A program made the translations under genes and the position numbers. A stretch of 64,000 bases of DNA, taken from contig NC_068563.1 of assembly GCF_022201045.2 (NCBI RefSeq), positions 496,001 through 560,000 on the forward strand, written 5' to 3'. The notes under the pieces were generated by a model. It was not told the DNA's origin. It did no database searches and was given only the letters and a program-made list of their open reading frames with translations. Positions 24,810-37,350 of the stretch are shown here, one piece after another (the stretch's first letter is position 1; each line of letters opens with the position of its first letter). This DNA is from Citrus sinensis (Eukaryota > Streptophyta > Magnoliopsida > Sapindales > Rutaceae).

Positions 24810-25274
24810 AGGACTCGACTAGCTTATAGAATCATCATGAATATGGATTCAATTTATTATTAATTTTTTAATTATCGTCCTAAATCGCGTCATCCATCTG
24901 GCTGGATGCTATAAACCAGATTCCTCGTTGCGGAATGACGTGGCTCCAGTCCCATTATGAATTTATTTTTTCCTTAAAATATAATAGGGGATGAAAGTAT
25001 CTATCAAGGATACACAAGTCTAGGTTGCTTTCTAGTTATAAAAAAACCATTATTATTGCGAAAGCTTATAAGAAAGCTGAGGTAAAAAGTTTTCACGAAC
25101 TTTTTTTTATATTAATAACATGGACCTGTCTATGGTACAGATTCTGTAACAAACATCTCCCGTCATCCCACCATCCGATTTTCTATTGTTTGGTTTCTCA
25201 CTCCACATCCAACCACATCCAACGGCTGATGCTGCAGTCTGTACCTTACAGATTCTGTAAGCTAGTCGAGTCCT
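24810..25274. mobile_element. TIR element, about 465 bp
   Basis: Terminal inverted repeats of 24 bp (24810-24833 and 25251-25274) match at 23 positions; the end reads AGGACTCGACTAGCTTATAG. No coding capacity. The target duplication is unclear, so the superfamily is left open. Confidence 0.65.
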
Positions 25275-26153
25275 AATAACATTGAATTTTATAATTGCAA
25301 TTATTTAAACAAAAAACGCAATCATTGGTGGCTAAGTACACAAGCAATGCCTTTTTGGTTCAAATCAACATTAAAATTAGTAGAAATAGATAATATATAT
25401 ACTGATGCTTTGTCATATAGGCTGAAAAGTGCTATGCTTAGCCTAACTTTGAGTGTGGATTATTTATGTATATGGCATGCGTGCGGATTAATTGAATTGG
25501 GGCTGTGCATGTTTGACATATGATTGGTCTTAGCGATTCCAATGAGCTCTTAATCATAACACGGCTTGTCTCGGCGGCATGTGTAGGATATAGCGTATAG
25601 CCATTTCTTTATCACTCCCAAAGACGACCCAAAAAGCCTATTTTATCTACTTCGGCTACACCTGTATTTTGTCCACACAACAAAGCAATGCTCTCTTGCA
25701 AGTAATCTCTTTGTTTGCAAGAAAATCATGAGAAAAATACACCGTCTTGAATTAGCAAAAGCAACTTAAAGTATTTATAGATAGTGAACATTAGTTAGTT
25801 TGATTTCCAGCTAATTTAATCCTGTTAAAAGATGCCACCCACGCCAAAGAGGTCCGATGATGAAGCAATGTTCTTGATTAGAGTTTAAGATCCCTTTTTT
25901 TTCTAATTTATTTAAAATCATCCTAGGGTAGGAGTTCGACAGAATTCCCTTACCAATAAATTATTAAAAAAAATACATATGGAAAATGAATATAAACCAA
26001 AACCTTCAAGCAGAAGAACAACACAACTAACAAATAGAAAAAATAACAAAAACATTATGAGAACAAATAAGAAGTTAAAAATAATTAATTAATGCAAACG
26101 CTTAGAGAACCACCTATGATACTTGTGACCAGTAACTAATGGGAAACATTTCT
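25275..26153. other. Intergenic, nothing recognised
   Basis: No coding or repeat signal that I could define. Confidence 0.35.
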
Positions 26154-27000
26154 TCAAACTAGAGGAATGCGGGCCAACAACACATAAGTCGGGGTCAAGA
26201 TCATGCCCTCCAAAACCCTACGCAAAATAATCATCATCGACAGGATTCCCATACGAGCTAAGCTCCTCATCCGATTGAAAATAGATATTTGTATAATGGA
26301 ATTAAAACCCATGGCCATGGATCGAATATCCTTAATTATAGCTCGAAAAAAAGTAGTACCAATGGAAGCCCTCTGAATACATAGATCATCCTGAATAGAA
26401 GAATGAGGGTTAACTACCTCAACACATCCATCTTTATCTCTCAAAGCAATAGGATCCGTCAAACCATCATTATCTGAGCTATCTGCTCAGGAATAAGATC
26501 AAACCCATCCTTTACAGTGTCCTAAGAAACATGTGGTCGAGCATCTGCACCCTTATTACCATTAGGCCTCAAAGGCCAAACCTTCTCACAATTTGTCCTT
26601 AGGTGCATAGCAACATTAAGCATAGATGTCTTGCCTTTATCAGGAGCAACAAATATCTTGCACCTGGCCAATAGGCTGTTGGGACTTCCGGAGCCTAGGA
26701 TTGAAAACAAAACAACTATCAGCAAAGTGCTCAAGATGCTTACATGAAGCACAATATGAAGGAACACACTTAAAAATGGCATCCTGCCAAAAACCATCAT
26801 TATCCCTTGCTAAGCAACAACGGCCGCAAAACATCATATTCAATCAGAACTCTAGCGATTGAGGGCCTATTAACAGCAGCAGTAGCATGGTCAACCCGTG
26901 GGAGGCTTTCCAATAGCATTAGCAATAGAAAATAAGACATCTTTGTAACAAATAAAATGCACTGGCAAATAAGGCGAAGAAATCTAGACAGAAACAACAT
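26154..27000 (-). pseudogene. LINE ORF1 remnant (DUF4283 / zinc knuckle)
   Basis: The minus strand carries, across shifting frames, a DUF4283-like stretch (VDHATAAVNRPSIARVLIEY, about 26860-26920) and downstream a zinc knuckle, CASCKHLEHFADSC (C-x2-C-x4-H-x4-C, about 26705-26750). This order is typical of the nucleic-acid-binding ORF1 of plant L1-type LINEs and related domesticated proteins. The frame changes at least twice, so it is decayed. No reverse transcriptase was seen. Confidence 0.65.
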
Positions 27001-27036
27001 GAGATTCTTTAGAGATCGAAAAGAAGTAGTCGAGTT

Positions 27037-27297
27037 TAAGGTCCTTTTTTATATTGAAATATTGTGATTTTTAAACTATAAAAACTGTAGGACAAAAACT
27101 TTAATAAATAAAAGTTAATAGCATGTAGTATATATGATTTTTAAATAATAATTTTAATAAAAATAATAATTATATAAAATTTTCATTATATAAATGGTAG
27201 ATCAAAGTCACATGGTTTCTAAGTTACAATAGATAATATTTATAAAAAATTTTAGTGTTAAGCTATAATTATATAACTTCAATACTAAATAAGACTT
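27037..27297 (-). mobile_element. AT-rich MITE family, copy C
   Basis: Same internal order as copy B ('ttttaaataataattttaataaaa', 'ttttcattatataaat', 'aaaaaattttagtgtt'), more diverged, with eroded ends. It lies just upstream of the LINE remnant. Confidence 0.6.
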
Positions 27298-27508
27298 TAA
27301 ATCTTGTGGGATTCGTTCATCTCTTAAGAATATCTAAACTATGAAGTAAATTTCATTTTATTAAACAACGTAGATATTTTTAACTCTTCTCTATATATTT
27401 TATGGATTAAACTCATTTTTTGAGCTATGCTCAGCAAATGAGCTCATCCATGTCTATGTCGAGCCATAGTTGATTGTATTTTAGACTCCAAATAATTGTA
27501 ATATCATT

Positions 27509-27540
<32 letters not shown>

Positions 27541-29793
27541 AAGAAAACAAAAACAAAAATCCAGATGAGAGAGTTGAATCCAGTCGCCATGCATTGTTCA
27601 TCAAATTGCCTTTTCACGCGGAGTTGGTGGAAGCAAAGCAACAATTTTGCCTTTAATCAGACACTCGTCAAAAGCAATAAGGTTTTCAAGCTGAAGTTTT
27701 ACCAATTCTACTTGAGTTTATCCGATCATCTGAATTCTTTTTGTTATCCCAAGAAAGGAAGTGGCATATTATTATTATTATTATTAATTTGTTTTTATTA
27801 TGAAGCTTCAGCTTGCCCAAAGCCAGCCACACGAGCCAAACGGGTGCGTGAGAAACATTCTCCATTGACGGATGAAAGATGAAACGTTCATTCATTCCCT
27901 GCCCATCCCTCACAGGAATAAATGTCAAGTCATCAATCAGGTCTTTTCACCGATTTGTCCCAGCCATTCAAACAACCAACCATGCCGCTGCCTATGCTCT
28001 TAAAGAAAGCGCCTACACCCATTTGCCCATTTGCATTCACACAAGAGTACAGATGAAAATCATCATCAATTCAATGGATCCTCCTGGAAGAGCAATTATC
28101 ATCGTGACACAATTACAATGGTCCTTTATTTCGATTCAATTAAGAACACTTGTATAAATCGACAAATTAAGTTGAATCAATTAATTACATCAGTTCGACT
28201 CATTAATCAAGACTAATACTTAAAATTTTTTTTTTTTAATTCAATCAAAATTTCCTAGTTTAGGACTTCATAAAAAAAAAAATCCACCGATTACTTCAAT
28301 CGTAATTGATGCGTTGTCAGCTCCCCTAAATAATCACTCACTCAAAGATTAACTTAAAACCACACGAAAACTAATAATGCTTTTTGCCGAACAAGATACA
28401 TTCAGTTATTGGAGAATGTGATGTGACGTTCCTCTGTGGTGCCAGTGGATTCATTTTCTTTGTCTTGAAGATCATTAAATCATTGACACTTACAATTGGA
28501 CATCGGCTTGGATGGAGGCTATGCAATTTAAAGCGAGGGGGCTACTGCACGTTCACATCTCATTTAATGCTGGAACTGATCCTACTACAGCTGCAGTGCT
28601 TTTCTTTCGAACATGCCTCAGCATCAATGACCCCACCAATTCCCAGAATATGCAAAAAGCTTGATTTGTTGATCCCGGGATCCTCTTCCATCGGTAATTA
28701 CTTAAAGAAGGGTACGCTTATGCTTATGCTTGCTTGGTGTCTTTTTTTTTGTTTTGTGTTTTAATGATTTGTAGATAGTCGGAGAGATAATTTAAAATTG
28801 ACCATTCAATACATTATTTATACATCTTGAATTTGAGCTCATGAAGCTCAATTTTAAAGTAAAATTTCACGGCCGTTGAATGCATTTTGCTAAATTCAAG
28901 TAATATTGATTTGTTTTTTGTGTGTGTTTAATTAGGAAAGTTTCTCAACCATTTTTCTTTTGAGAGAAAATTTTCCTTCGCCATTACAAGTGAGCGAAAT
29001 TGAAAAGGCTGCAAAGAGAGGGTTCTTAATTAATTAATGTTGGTAACTATACATTTTGCTTTCTATTCTAATTTCTAACTGTTGCTTCAATTACAGATTA
29101 TATATATTATTAATTTTCTTCTGAAAGATATATATATATACTATAAATAAATAAAGAGAAAATTAATTAATTAATTAAAGAAGGCAAGAGATGTAACTGA
29201 TGAAATGTGAAAATGTTGGCAGTTGCAATGATTATGCCGCGCCGTCTATCGATCTCATCCATTTAATTGGCATCTGCTTGAGCTGTTCCGTTGTTGAATT
29301 TAATTTAATTTAATTTAATTTATGGCGCTACCTTTCAGGCTTCGCCTCTAAAAAAAAAAAGGATCAGACAACGTAGTAAAACACGGGGACCTCTCTAGCG
29401 TAATTTACCTAAAATGTTAATATTATTATTATAGATTAAAAAACTATAAGTTATTATTATTGTACAAGGCAACCCTTTTGCAGAATCACGGCGATGGATG
29501 ATGCAGGAAAGAATGTTTGGTTAGGCAAAGGCTCGCTCACCAGTCGTTGTTCAACACCCGGTTCACTCATATATACTTACCCTACTCCTATTATATATAC
29601 TACTACTACTACTACCACTACCACATCGCCTTTGCTATCTTTTAGGGATTTGGTCTGCTCTGGCGTCTGTGTAAAAAGTTGATTTGAAAACCTTTCAATC
29701 ATATAAAAAGCATATGGATATTGAGACACCGTTTCTCATTAATTATACTTTCGTTGCCGGTGCAGCAATAGGGATATGATAAAAGAGAGGATG
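27298..29793. other. Gene-free stretch with a G28 tract
   Basis: Contains a G28 homopolymer (27513-27540), ATT repeats near 27768-27786, an (AATTT)n run near 29298-29320 and ACT triplets near 29602-29623. Frames at 27879-28157 and 28384-28764 lack family signal; the second opens with TTG. No gene supported. Confidence 0.45.
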
Positions 29794-30054
29794 GAGTGTG
29801 CGTTTTGGGATTAGGGTTGGGTAATTGTACCGTAAAAGATATAGTAGTAAAATATTTAATAAATATTAATTATTATAATTTAAAATTATGTTAATATGAT
29901 TTTTTATTTGTATAATAAAAATTTATTATATCTTTAATATTTTTATTAAAATTATTATTTAAAATTTATATTTATTATATATTATTAACTTTTATTTTAT
30001 AATTACATATATTTTTTCACGACAATTGTACAGCACCTTAATTTTAAACACACT
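29794..30054 (+). mobile_element. AT-rich MITE family, copy D
   Basis: Begins GAGTGTGCGTTTTGGG and ends with AAACACACTC, giving 7-9 bp of matching inverted ends. Internal blocks match copies A and F. Confidence 0.7.
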
Positions 30055-31389
30055 CTTAGATTCATACTTTTATGAGCCTATGGGCTCATAACCCATTAGC
30101 AATACAAACAGTTAAGGATTTGAGTTTTAGTTATTGATGGGATTCGATTGGCGATATTCATACTACTTATTTCTTATAATTGTTGTAGGCTATGTCTATG
30201 ATTATATTGGTCCTCTCAGTAACATTTTATTCTAATACTAATGTGACATGCAATTATCTCGAATTCGATCTCTCTTTCTCAACTTACGCTTGTGACTTGT
30301 GAGAAGTGAGTAGTGGCTTAGTGTGGTCAATATTCTCCACGTAAACAAACACAAATTATTGCATTCTAAAAGATACAACTTGAAAAGAAACCTAACTTTG
30401 AAGTGGGTTTATGTATTATTATAAAGATCTTTTTATCCAATTGCATTTTATATATGTGCTTTCATTCGTTCAAAAGGTGTTAGATTATATCTATTCATGG
30501 AATTGTGGAAAAAGTGAAGGAGTGTGTAAATAATATTTTGGATCTTCAAGTTGTGTATGGTATACTCCGGCTCATTGAATAATCAATAGATTCACCTGAA
30601 AAAGAAAACTTTGAATGATCAAACTAGATATCGAAGGTACTTAGGTGGAAGCCCTTTAATTTGTTAATTTGTTATTTAAATATTCATAATGGGGCATCTT
30701 TTGGATAAAAAATTGAAAGCATGAGTGTCCCTTTGTATTAATTGGCGTGTTAATCATGGTGAAGTCCACGTATATGTGATTGATTATCTTCTAGATTTTG
30801 AATGTGTAACTAAAAATGAATATATATTCTTCTCTTTCACTTTAATCGTAGAATATTTTGAAATTGTTAATGGTATCAAATGGAAGCTCGTGTGAATAAT
30901 GAAAAGCAAAATATTATAAAAGAGTAACTAAGCGGTTCTGCCTACCAATATTTACATAATACATATTCAGTTTGTCACTCATCCACTAAGCTTCCCATTA
31001 AAAAATAAAATAGGAGTTAGCTTGTTGACTTGCGAGTCAGTACCTATAAACTTTGACTGAGTCTGAGATTCGACATGTATCCGTCTTAGCTCTAGCTACC
31101 AGCCTAATTATATAAGTAGGAGATGAGAAAATATTCCCAATTGATTAATACTTATATATGTTCTTAATTGTTAACTCAGAGGCTGCTAGTTGAAGCTTTG
31201 ATTTGAAATTTGGAATCAGAATGTGGCCATATGCAGAGTTTCTTGTGTCTTTTTCACTGAATATTATAACCATGTTTTAGGTATGTATCAATATCTATTG
31301 TTGCACAACATGAAAGCCAATCCGCAACAGTGATAGTTTGAAACTTCATCAGAGCCCGCAAAAATGACTCGATCAACTCTTCACTTCGC
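30055..31389. other. Intergenic, nothing recognised
   Basis: AT-rich with no open frame of note and no repeat boundary that I could define. Confidence 0.35.
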
Positions 31390-31609
31390 GGCTGAGGTTA
31401 TACATTTGTATCTTGAAAGATATAACTTAAAAATTAAGTTGATTTGATTTTTATACTTATATAATAAAAAAATTATTATATATTTATTATTTTTTTTAAA
31501 ATTATTATTTAAAAAATTATATTTACTATATATTATTAACTTTTTATTTTATAATAACTACAAAAAAAATATAACTAAAAAAAAAGACAGTACTTTAATA
31601 TCAAACAGG
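31390..31609 (+). mobile_element. AT-rich MITE family, copy E
   Basis: Shorter, more diverged copy: 'tataacttaaaaattaagttgattt' then the shared 'aaaattattatttaaaa' and 'tatattattaac' blocks. Confidence 0.6.
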
Positions 31610-33187
31610 TCCATGTCAAAATTCCACACTTTTAGGCATGCACTGATCAGCATCAGCTTTCAATTTTGATGGTGCATTTGCATTTCTGATATGTCCCTTC
31701 TACTGTTGAAAACTTTTGGTGGGTACCTTTCAAATGGTAGTCGCATTGTTGTTAAATTCTGTTCACTTGAAATGTCAACTGCCATAAGATTGATGTACCT
31801 AAAGATACAAAACCACCTTACAGCATTATTAAGTTGAATTTTTTGTAATTGGTCACAAATTTTCATTACATTTAACAACTTGTGCCTTAACGTGCGATGT
31901 GTGATGCAAACAAAAATTGAGAATTAAGACAGAAACTTTGTGTTGAATAGTGAAAAACTTGTGACGTTTATAAATAAATTGTTGCAAGATAGACGGACCC
32001 CAAAATAAAGTCACTCCCTAATCCAAATAAATAAATGCACCCCACATATGTTTTCAGCATTCTAATTGATGGTGTCAAACGAATGGGTTAGGATTGAATC
32101 AGGTTTGTTTGACTTGGGTTTGATAAAGCCCACAAGAAACAAATTGAGCCCATTACAATTGAGATAAGGAACTATGACGAGAGTTTTATTCATTTTTTTA
32201 ATTAAAAAGCCCATGTGAAGCAATAATTAATGCTATGATGACAACAAACAAATGAAAGAATTTGTTCAAATGAGTTGATCTTTTAACACCCCTCTAACCT
32301 CTTTGTGACACCCCTACTGAACTTTAATTCCTAAAATATTTTCAGTTTAATTTATAATTAAAATTAAACATCGTCCCATGAATTTTTTTAGTTAAAATAT
32401 ATATTTTTAAATTCATTTTATAAAATATATACAAAACCTATAATTTCATATTATTTTCTTCTTATTATATGGTTTCTATTTTCTAAACTCTAAACTGTCA
32501 TAACTTTATCAATTTTTTTATATTAAAATTAAATACAAATATGAATTATGAAATGGGGTCGGTATAAATTTATTTTAGTTAAGTTTTTGTCTGAAAATAA
32601 GAATGAATTAATTTGTATTTAGTTATTTAGGCAATTTCAATTGAAGGAGAGTTTTATAAGGAGCTTTTGAGGGGTGTCAAAAGCCTACTCTACTCAAATT
32701 GGTGTGTTTTTGTTATGGGAGTGTAGTCAGAAAGCAGTACTGTGCTTGTAGCAGACTCTTTGAATTGGGTTACTTGATCCATGCGAAGGCCTTGTAGCAA
32801 AAAAATTAAATCTCTCTGCTCAGCCCAAAATAATCCGAACAAGAACCTTTGATTTTGGGACACTTCAGTAACGGAATCCTTAAGCCTAATGTAAAGCGAA
32901 TTATGTTGCTCCCATTAACAAACGAGAGTGAGAAAGAGAGACACAGAAATTCTGAACAATAGGGCATTTTATTACTTTAGCAGCAAAAGAACAATGTTAC
33001 ATTAAAAAAGTTGAGGGGGAGAAAAAAAGAAAAAAAAAATCTAGTATAGACCTTTCCAATCTATACGTCTTCACTTTCTAATCCTCTAAGTTATTTGATT
33101 ATACTGATTGTATGTGAAAGAAATCAAATCAAAATTTATGTGTATTCACATAAATAAGTAGTGGTGGCAATCAAACTCTTATCTCTT
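31610..33187. other. Intergenic, downstream of expansin-like gene
   Basis: No gene recognised. The last 150-250 bp before 33188 should be the 3' untranslated region of the expansin-like gene on the minus strand. Confidence 0.4.
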
Positions 33188-34623
33188 TCATTTCCAGCTT
33201 CCATCACCACATTCAGATTCGGAGCATCCCTCTTTGGCAATATCAGTGATCTGAACTCCAGAGTTGTAAATCATTCCAGGTTTCCAATCAGCTGGAAGAA
33301 CATTTTTTGCCCAAATCCACTTGCCATCATAGCCTGATGTTACCACAAATCTGAACTGCAATGCCCCATTTGGCACTCTACTTGTATCCCAAACTGCCCC
33401 ATAATTTCTGCTCATGTAACCCCAGTTTGAAGAACCAACCTGCAAAATTTGCAACAGCAATCATAATCATCATCGGTTTTTGAACTACATTTGCGCCAGG
33501 CTTTTGGGGCCGTGTAAACTAAATGATGTGCACTTATCATGTGTGTTCATTTTTTTTTTAAAAAAAAACCAACCTGAGCTACATCCATTGCTACCATTTC
33601 TGTTTGACCACCCTGATACAACACTTTAACTGCTAAATAATTTGGTTTTTGACTTGATTCTTCCACACGCACAGCCAAGTTCTGGTTTTTATATTCACAT
33701 GGAACCCTGAAACATCAACCCAGAAGAGCAAATGCATTTATTAGTATGATTAGTCTACGATAAGATACAAATTGGGACCGTTATAAGCAATTAATGTGTG
33801 CCTGATATTTTGTCCCAGGGTAGGGATAGAGGCAAATCATGTGGGGCAATATATATATATATAATTATGTCGCTATTACATTTTTTCTTTTTATATGTGG
33901 CGTGTGTGACAAAACTGTGATTAAAATAATAATAATAATAAATAAGCTATGCTGCATTAACAATTAATATAGAGAAATTGAGAATATTTGCTTGCCTTTT
34001 GTATTCTACATCGACAACTCCAAGTTTTAAAATGTCTTGGCCCTTGCCCTGGTTGGATAAGGCCATGAAAGCTCTGCTGCTGATAACAAAATCTGTTTGG
34101 TTGCTGTGATTGAGATCAGTCAGAATCACTCTGGTTCCTTTGCCGCTACACAGAGTTGGGTTCTTGCATCTCATCTGATCAAAACAAATGTTGGTACCCA
34201 AATTAAGTTCGAAAAACCAATTTTGATAACACAATCAATAACAAAAGAATGAAAAATGAAATTGAAAGCTAATAATACATACTTGAAAGCATGCACCACA
34301 ACCAGCTCCATCTTTGTAAAGGGAAGGAACACCAGCAGCAAGGTGTCCACCATTGAAGCTTAATGCTAATGAACCATATCCACATGCCCCGGCTGCATCA
34401 ATTTACCAAAAAAAGATATTACCCATTTAAATTCTTACAAAAATACCATCTGGGTCAATGCCAAATTTGATTTTAATAAAGTACGAAAGAGTGATCATAG
34501 TTAGTGCTTACATGAAAGTGCAGAGGCTTGGGAGAAATAAGCAACCTTGGTTTGGTGCACACAGCGATCACAAGCAGTAGCAGAAGAGAAGAGAAAGAAG
34601 AGAAAGCAAAGAAACAAAACCAT
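33188..34623 (-). CDS. EXLA: Expansin-like A protein
   Basis: Secreted wall protein of the expansin superfamily; EXLA wall-loosening activity is not established in the family. Five minus-strand exons (34623-34512, 34392-34283, 34174-33996, 33706-33574, 33439-33188) join in frame to 261 aa. Residues 1-17 are a signal peptide. The double-psi beta-barrel domain follows ([67 protein letters not shown]). The C-terminal CBM63-like domain includes [16 protein letters not shown] and [18 protein letters not shown]. The HFD motif of true alpha/beta expansins is replaced, as is normal for EXLA. Intron 3 uses a GC donor (33995-33994, AG|GCAAG) with an AG acceptor at 33708-33707. It likely corresponds to Arabidopsis EXLA2 given its neighbours. 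Confidence 0.92.
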
Positions 34624-34688
34624 TGTTTAATGAGAAAGATAGGATACAAATGCAAAAATTTGACAAGAAATCAATAGAAAGGCTTGAG

Positions 34689-34698
34689 CTATATATAG
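34689..34698 (-). promoter_or_regulatory. TATA box of expansin-like gene
   Basis: Minus-strand TATATATAG motif about 65-75 bp upstream of the ATG at 34623. Confidence 0.55.
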
Positions 34699-34699
34699 A

Positions 34700-35674
34700 A
34701 TTTTTGAAGCGTTTAGTATGGACTACAGGTCAGCATTTCCCAAAAAGCCTTTGATGATTTCTTTTTTTTAATACAAATCTTTAGAATTGTTTATTCTGCT
34801 GTGAGAAGAGAGATGTGTATTTGCGGAAACGCGGAGGGACAGAGAGAGAAAAATAGTGGGGCCTGTCACCGACTCTTTGCCTGTACACCAACAGCTGTGC
34901 TCCGTGTGACAACACCACACTTGGTCTTACTGCCTCTTTTGGTAACTTCGTATCTCCATTTGAGTAAATCTGTGTGTGCATTGGAACTCTTAGATCATAG
35001 AATTAGTAACCCATGAACTGATAAAATCGAATGTCACTCAGGTGTCTGTGGGTTGGGAATCATCCAATATCTATAGGCACGTATATCCATTACAGTGTTA
35101 GAAAAATTTGTAATGTAAACCAATTTATGATTACTAATTAGTTTAATTAACAAATCTTGTAATGTCAGAGTTTAGTCGGCCTCATAAATAAGGTTTTTTT
35201 TTTTTTAATTTTAGTGGAATGTTTAATTTATAGAGGGGGTTGGAGGATCAAATAAGAAATTAAGATGATCATACCTACTTAACAGAAAATAATTGACATT
35301 TTGTGGAGTTCATTAAAGGTGCTTACGTGTATGGTCCCAATAACAAAAAGGTTAAAAACCAAAGAGATGAGCTCGGTGTGGAAATTAATGATGATTGCTT
35401 GTTAATGAGTGGGAAGATAAGAACAAATTCTACACAGTTAACTCCACTTGCCGAGCAAAACAAGAAAGAATTTCCAAAAAATTTAACGGCAAGCCATTCT
35501 TTCCTTCGCAGGATTTGTTAATTAATTGATCAAATTTAATGTTTTTTTATCCATTTCCTTGTGGAGTTGTTAGGAGGAATCAAATTAAATTTTTTTAAAG
35601 TAAGGAGAATAAAGTAATGGTTCTTTTTGAATTTAATATCTATCAAATGACCTTTTAATATTTCTTTGGCCAGT
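34700..35674. other. Intergenic, expansin upstream region
   Basis: No gene recognised. The frame at 35303-35521 has no family signal. Confidence 0.35.
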
Positions 35675-35792
35675 GTTATGCTACGTTTAACATAACATAC
35701 ACACTCACAGCAACAATATTAATGGTGGGTCTGTTACTATTGCTGTGAGTGTGTGTACGTTACGTTAAACCTAAACGTTAAACCTAACATAA
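35675..35792. mobile_element. Short fold-back element
   Basis: A compact hairpin: left arm ...CATACACACTCACAGCAA..., right arm its near inverse ...TTGCTGTGAGTGTGTGTACG..., about 45-bp imperfect arms and a loop of about 25 bp. The right arm has a duplicated 'cgttaaacctaa' unit. Probably a tiny MITE. Confidence 0.6.
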
Positions 35793-36279
35793 GGTGATCC
35801 TATTTCTTTTAGTCTACAAGTCAAAGCATGCACTTGGGTCATTGTCAATCTGTTGCCTTGGTGGAAGCCACTTTGCATACACTTCGTGCATTTGAAGCTA
35901 TTGCATCCAGCTACCTTGACATGGTGGGTGCACCTTTTGGGTCCATCCCTGCCGAGCCTTGGTCCTAGGTTAACACCGCCAATCATGAATTTTAGCAAAT
36001 GGAGCTTGGGACACGTTCATATTGGCCATTAGTCTGGCTTCCCATAAGTCAAGGGTTGAGAATTCTCAGACACCAACGTTACACGTTTTAGAACACGGAT
36101 TAGTGGGATTGTGTTGTTTAATTGTATTTTTAATATTATATCATAATTAGACAGTTTTGTTTGGTGCCTCAAAAAATTGTATTCTCAAAATATGAGAACG
36201 TCAACATTGAAGCAAGACTGTATATATGGCACATATGTTTATGAAGCTCGAGTTGGATCAACGACATCTATGTGCTATT

Positions 36280-36870
36280 AACTCATAAATTAATTTGACG
36301 TTTAATATTACTAATTTGACATTTATGTTATAATTTGAAACTTCTATTTGATAAATATAACGTTTGATAATATCAATTTGAAGTCAAGCAAATCTCTTGC
36401 AAAAGATAGCATGCACACAGCAAAATAAAAAACCCGCGTGTAGGGAAATCGGACCAGGCTGCATGGAGAATGAGAAAGAATTTTATAATTTATGACTGTA
36501 GTATCATTAAAAAATTTATATTATTACTTAATTTTTCCATTTTACACAAGTTCGCTGTCTAATGTCAATACATAATCCCACTAAGTCTCCGCACCCGAAA
36601 CATTCAAATACAAATATATTGTAGTTTCAAAGCAATAATGCTTGATAATGATGATGGGACAACTAAAATTTTGTACATACGTAACGCATGGTTATGCTGT
36701 CATATCATTACAATGTTTCAAAGCTTAAGCTTGCCCGTGTAGCAGAGTGGAGTGACCAGGAAAATCATTAATCATCCACCATGATATGCAATTATGCACT
36801 GATTTGTGAGCAAATAAGAGATCTTGAACGTGGAAGATAAAACAATTTGATAAATCAAATCCCGTGAGAG
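36280..36870 (+). repeat. Diverged direct duplication, copy 1
   Basis: About 590 bp that realigns with 43680-44250 in the same orientation. Landmarks in both: 'cttgcaaaagatagcat', 'gctgcatggagaat', 'aatgatgatgggacaactaaaattt' (here; 'ggggcaac' in the other) and 'tgcaattatgcactgatttgtga'. Numerous small indels. The copies are 7.4 kb apart and bracket the F-box and BSK-like genes. Confidence 0.8.
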
Positions 36871-37139
36871 GCCATAATTGCCCCCGTTGAAGAGCACCTT
36901 ATGCCGGGCGACCAATGTTCTTGATTGGTTGCATCTTTTACAAAATCTCCCTCTGATTTTGGAAAACAGCAAATCGTGAGCTTGCAGCTATCAAGCAAGC
37001 CCCATGAACTGATGTCATATATGAGATCACGGGCTATTGGGCTTTTATGGCCTTTTTCAATTGAGGTCCGTAGTTTATTCCAAAAATCTTCCGAGGCCTT
37101 TTCAGAGGAGATGTGGAGCACACTACTCAACCTAACATC
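36855..37139 (-). pseudogene. Unrecognised coding remnant (possible last exon)
   Basis: The minus strand has an open 90-codon frame with no ATG at its start, preceded by a TATAG acceptor-like site near 37138. Its composition is protein-like (SEKASEDFWNKLRTSIEKG, then SSWGLLDSCKLTICCFPKS). I do not recognise the family. It adjoins copy 1 of the direct duplication, whose matching copy at 44 kb lacks it. It may be the last exon of a lost gene. Confidence 0.35.
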
Positions 37140-37350
37140 TATAACTATAAGTGAGAGTAACTTAATGTAAATTCATAATTGTCCCAAATCTTAGCTTTTA
37201 TATCAGTAACACACACGTGAAACAAAAAAAATTTAAGAAAATAGAGTAAACTAAAATTAGGAGATGATCCTCATTCAATTTAATTCAGTTTCCTAGAAAT
37301 CTACCAAAAACCGACCACCCAGCATAGGAGTCACAAGTGAAAATATTGAA

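Noticed and set aside
27879-28157. 92-residue ATG open frame
   Set aside because: No family resemblance and overlapping equally long chance frames in the same region.
28384-28764. 126-residue open frame
   Set aside because: It opens with TTG, not ATG, and shows no recognisable domain, promoter or splice pattern.
36448-36468. A stretch like miR166 (first 12 bases tcggaccaggct)
   Set aside because: It diverges after 12 bases, the duplicated copy near 43826 does not preserve it, and no pairing miR166* strand lies nearby, so no precursor hairpin.
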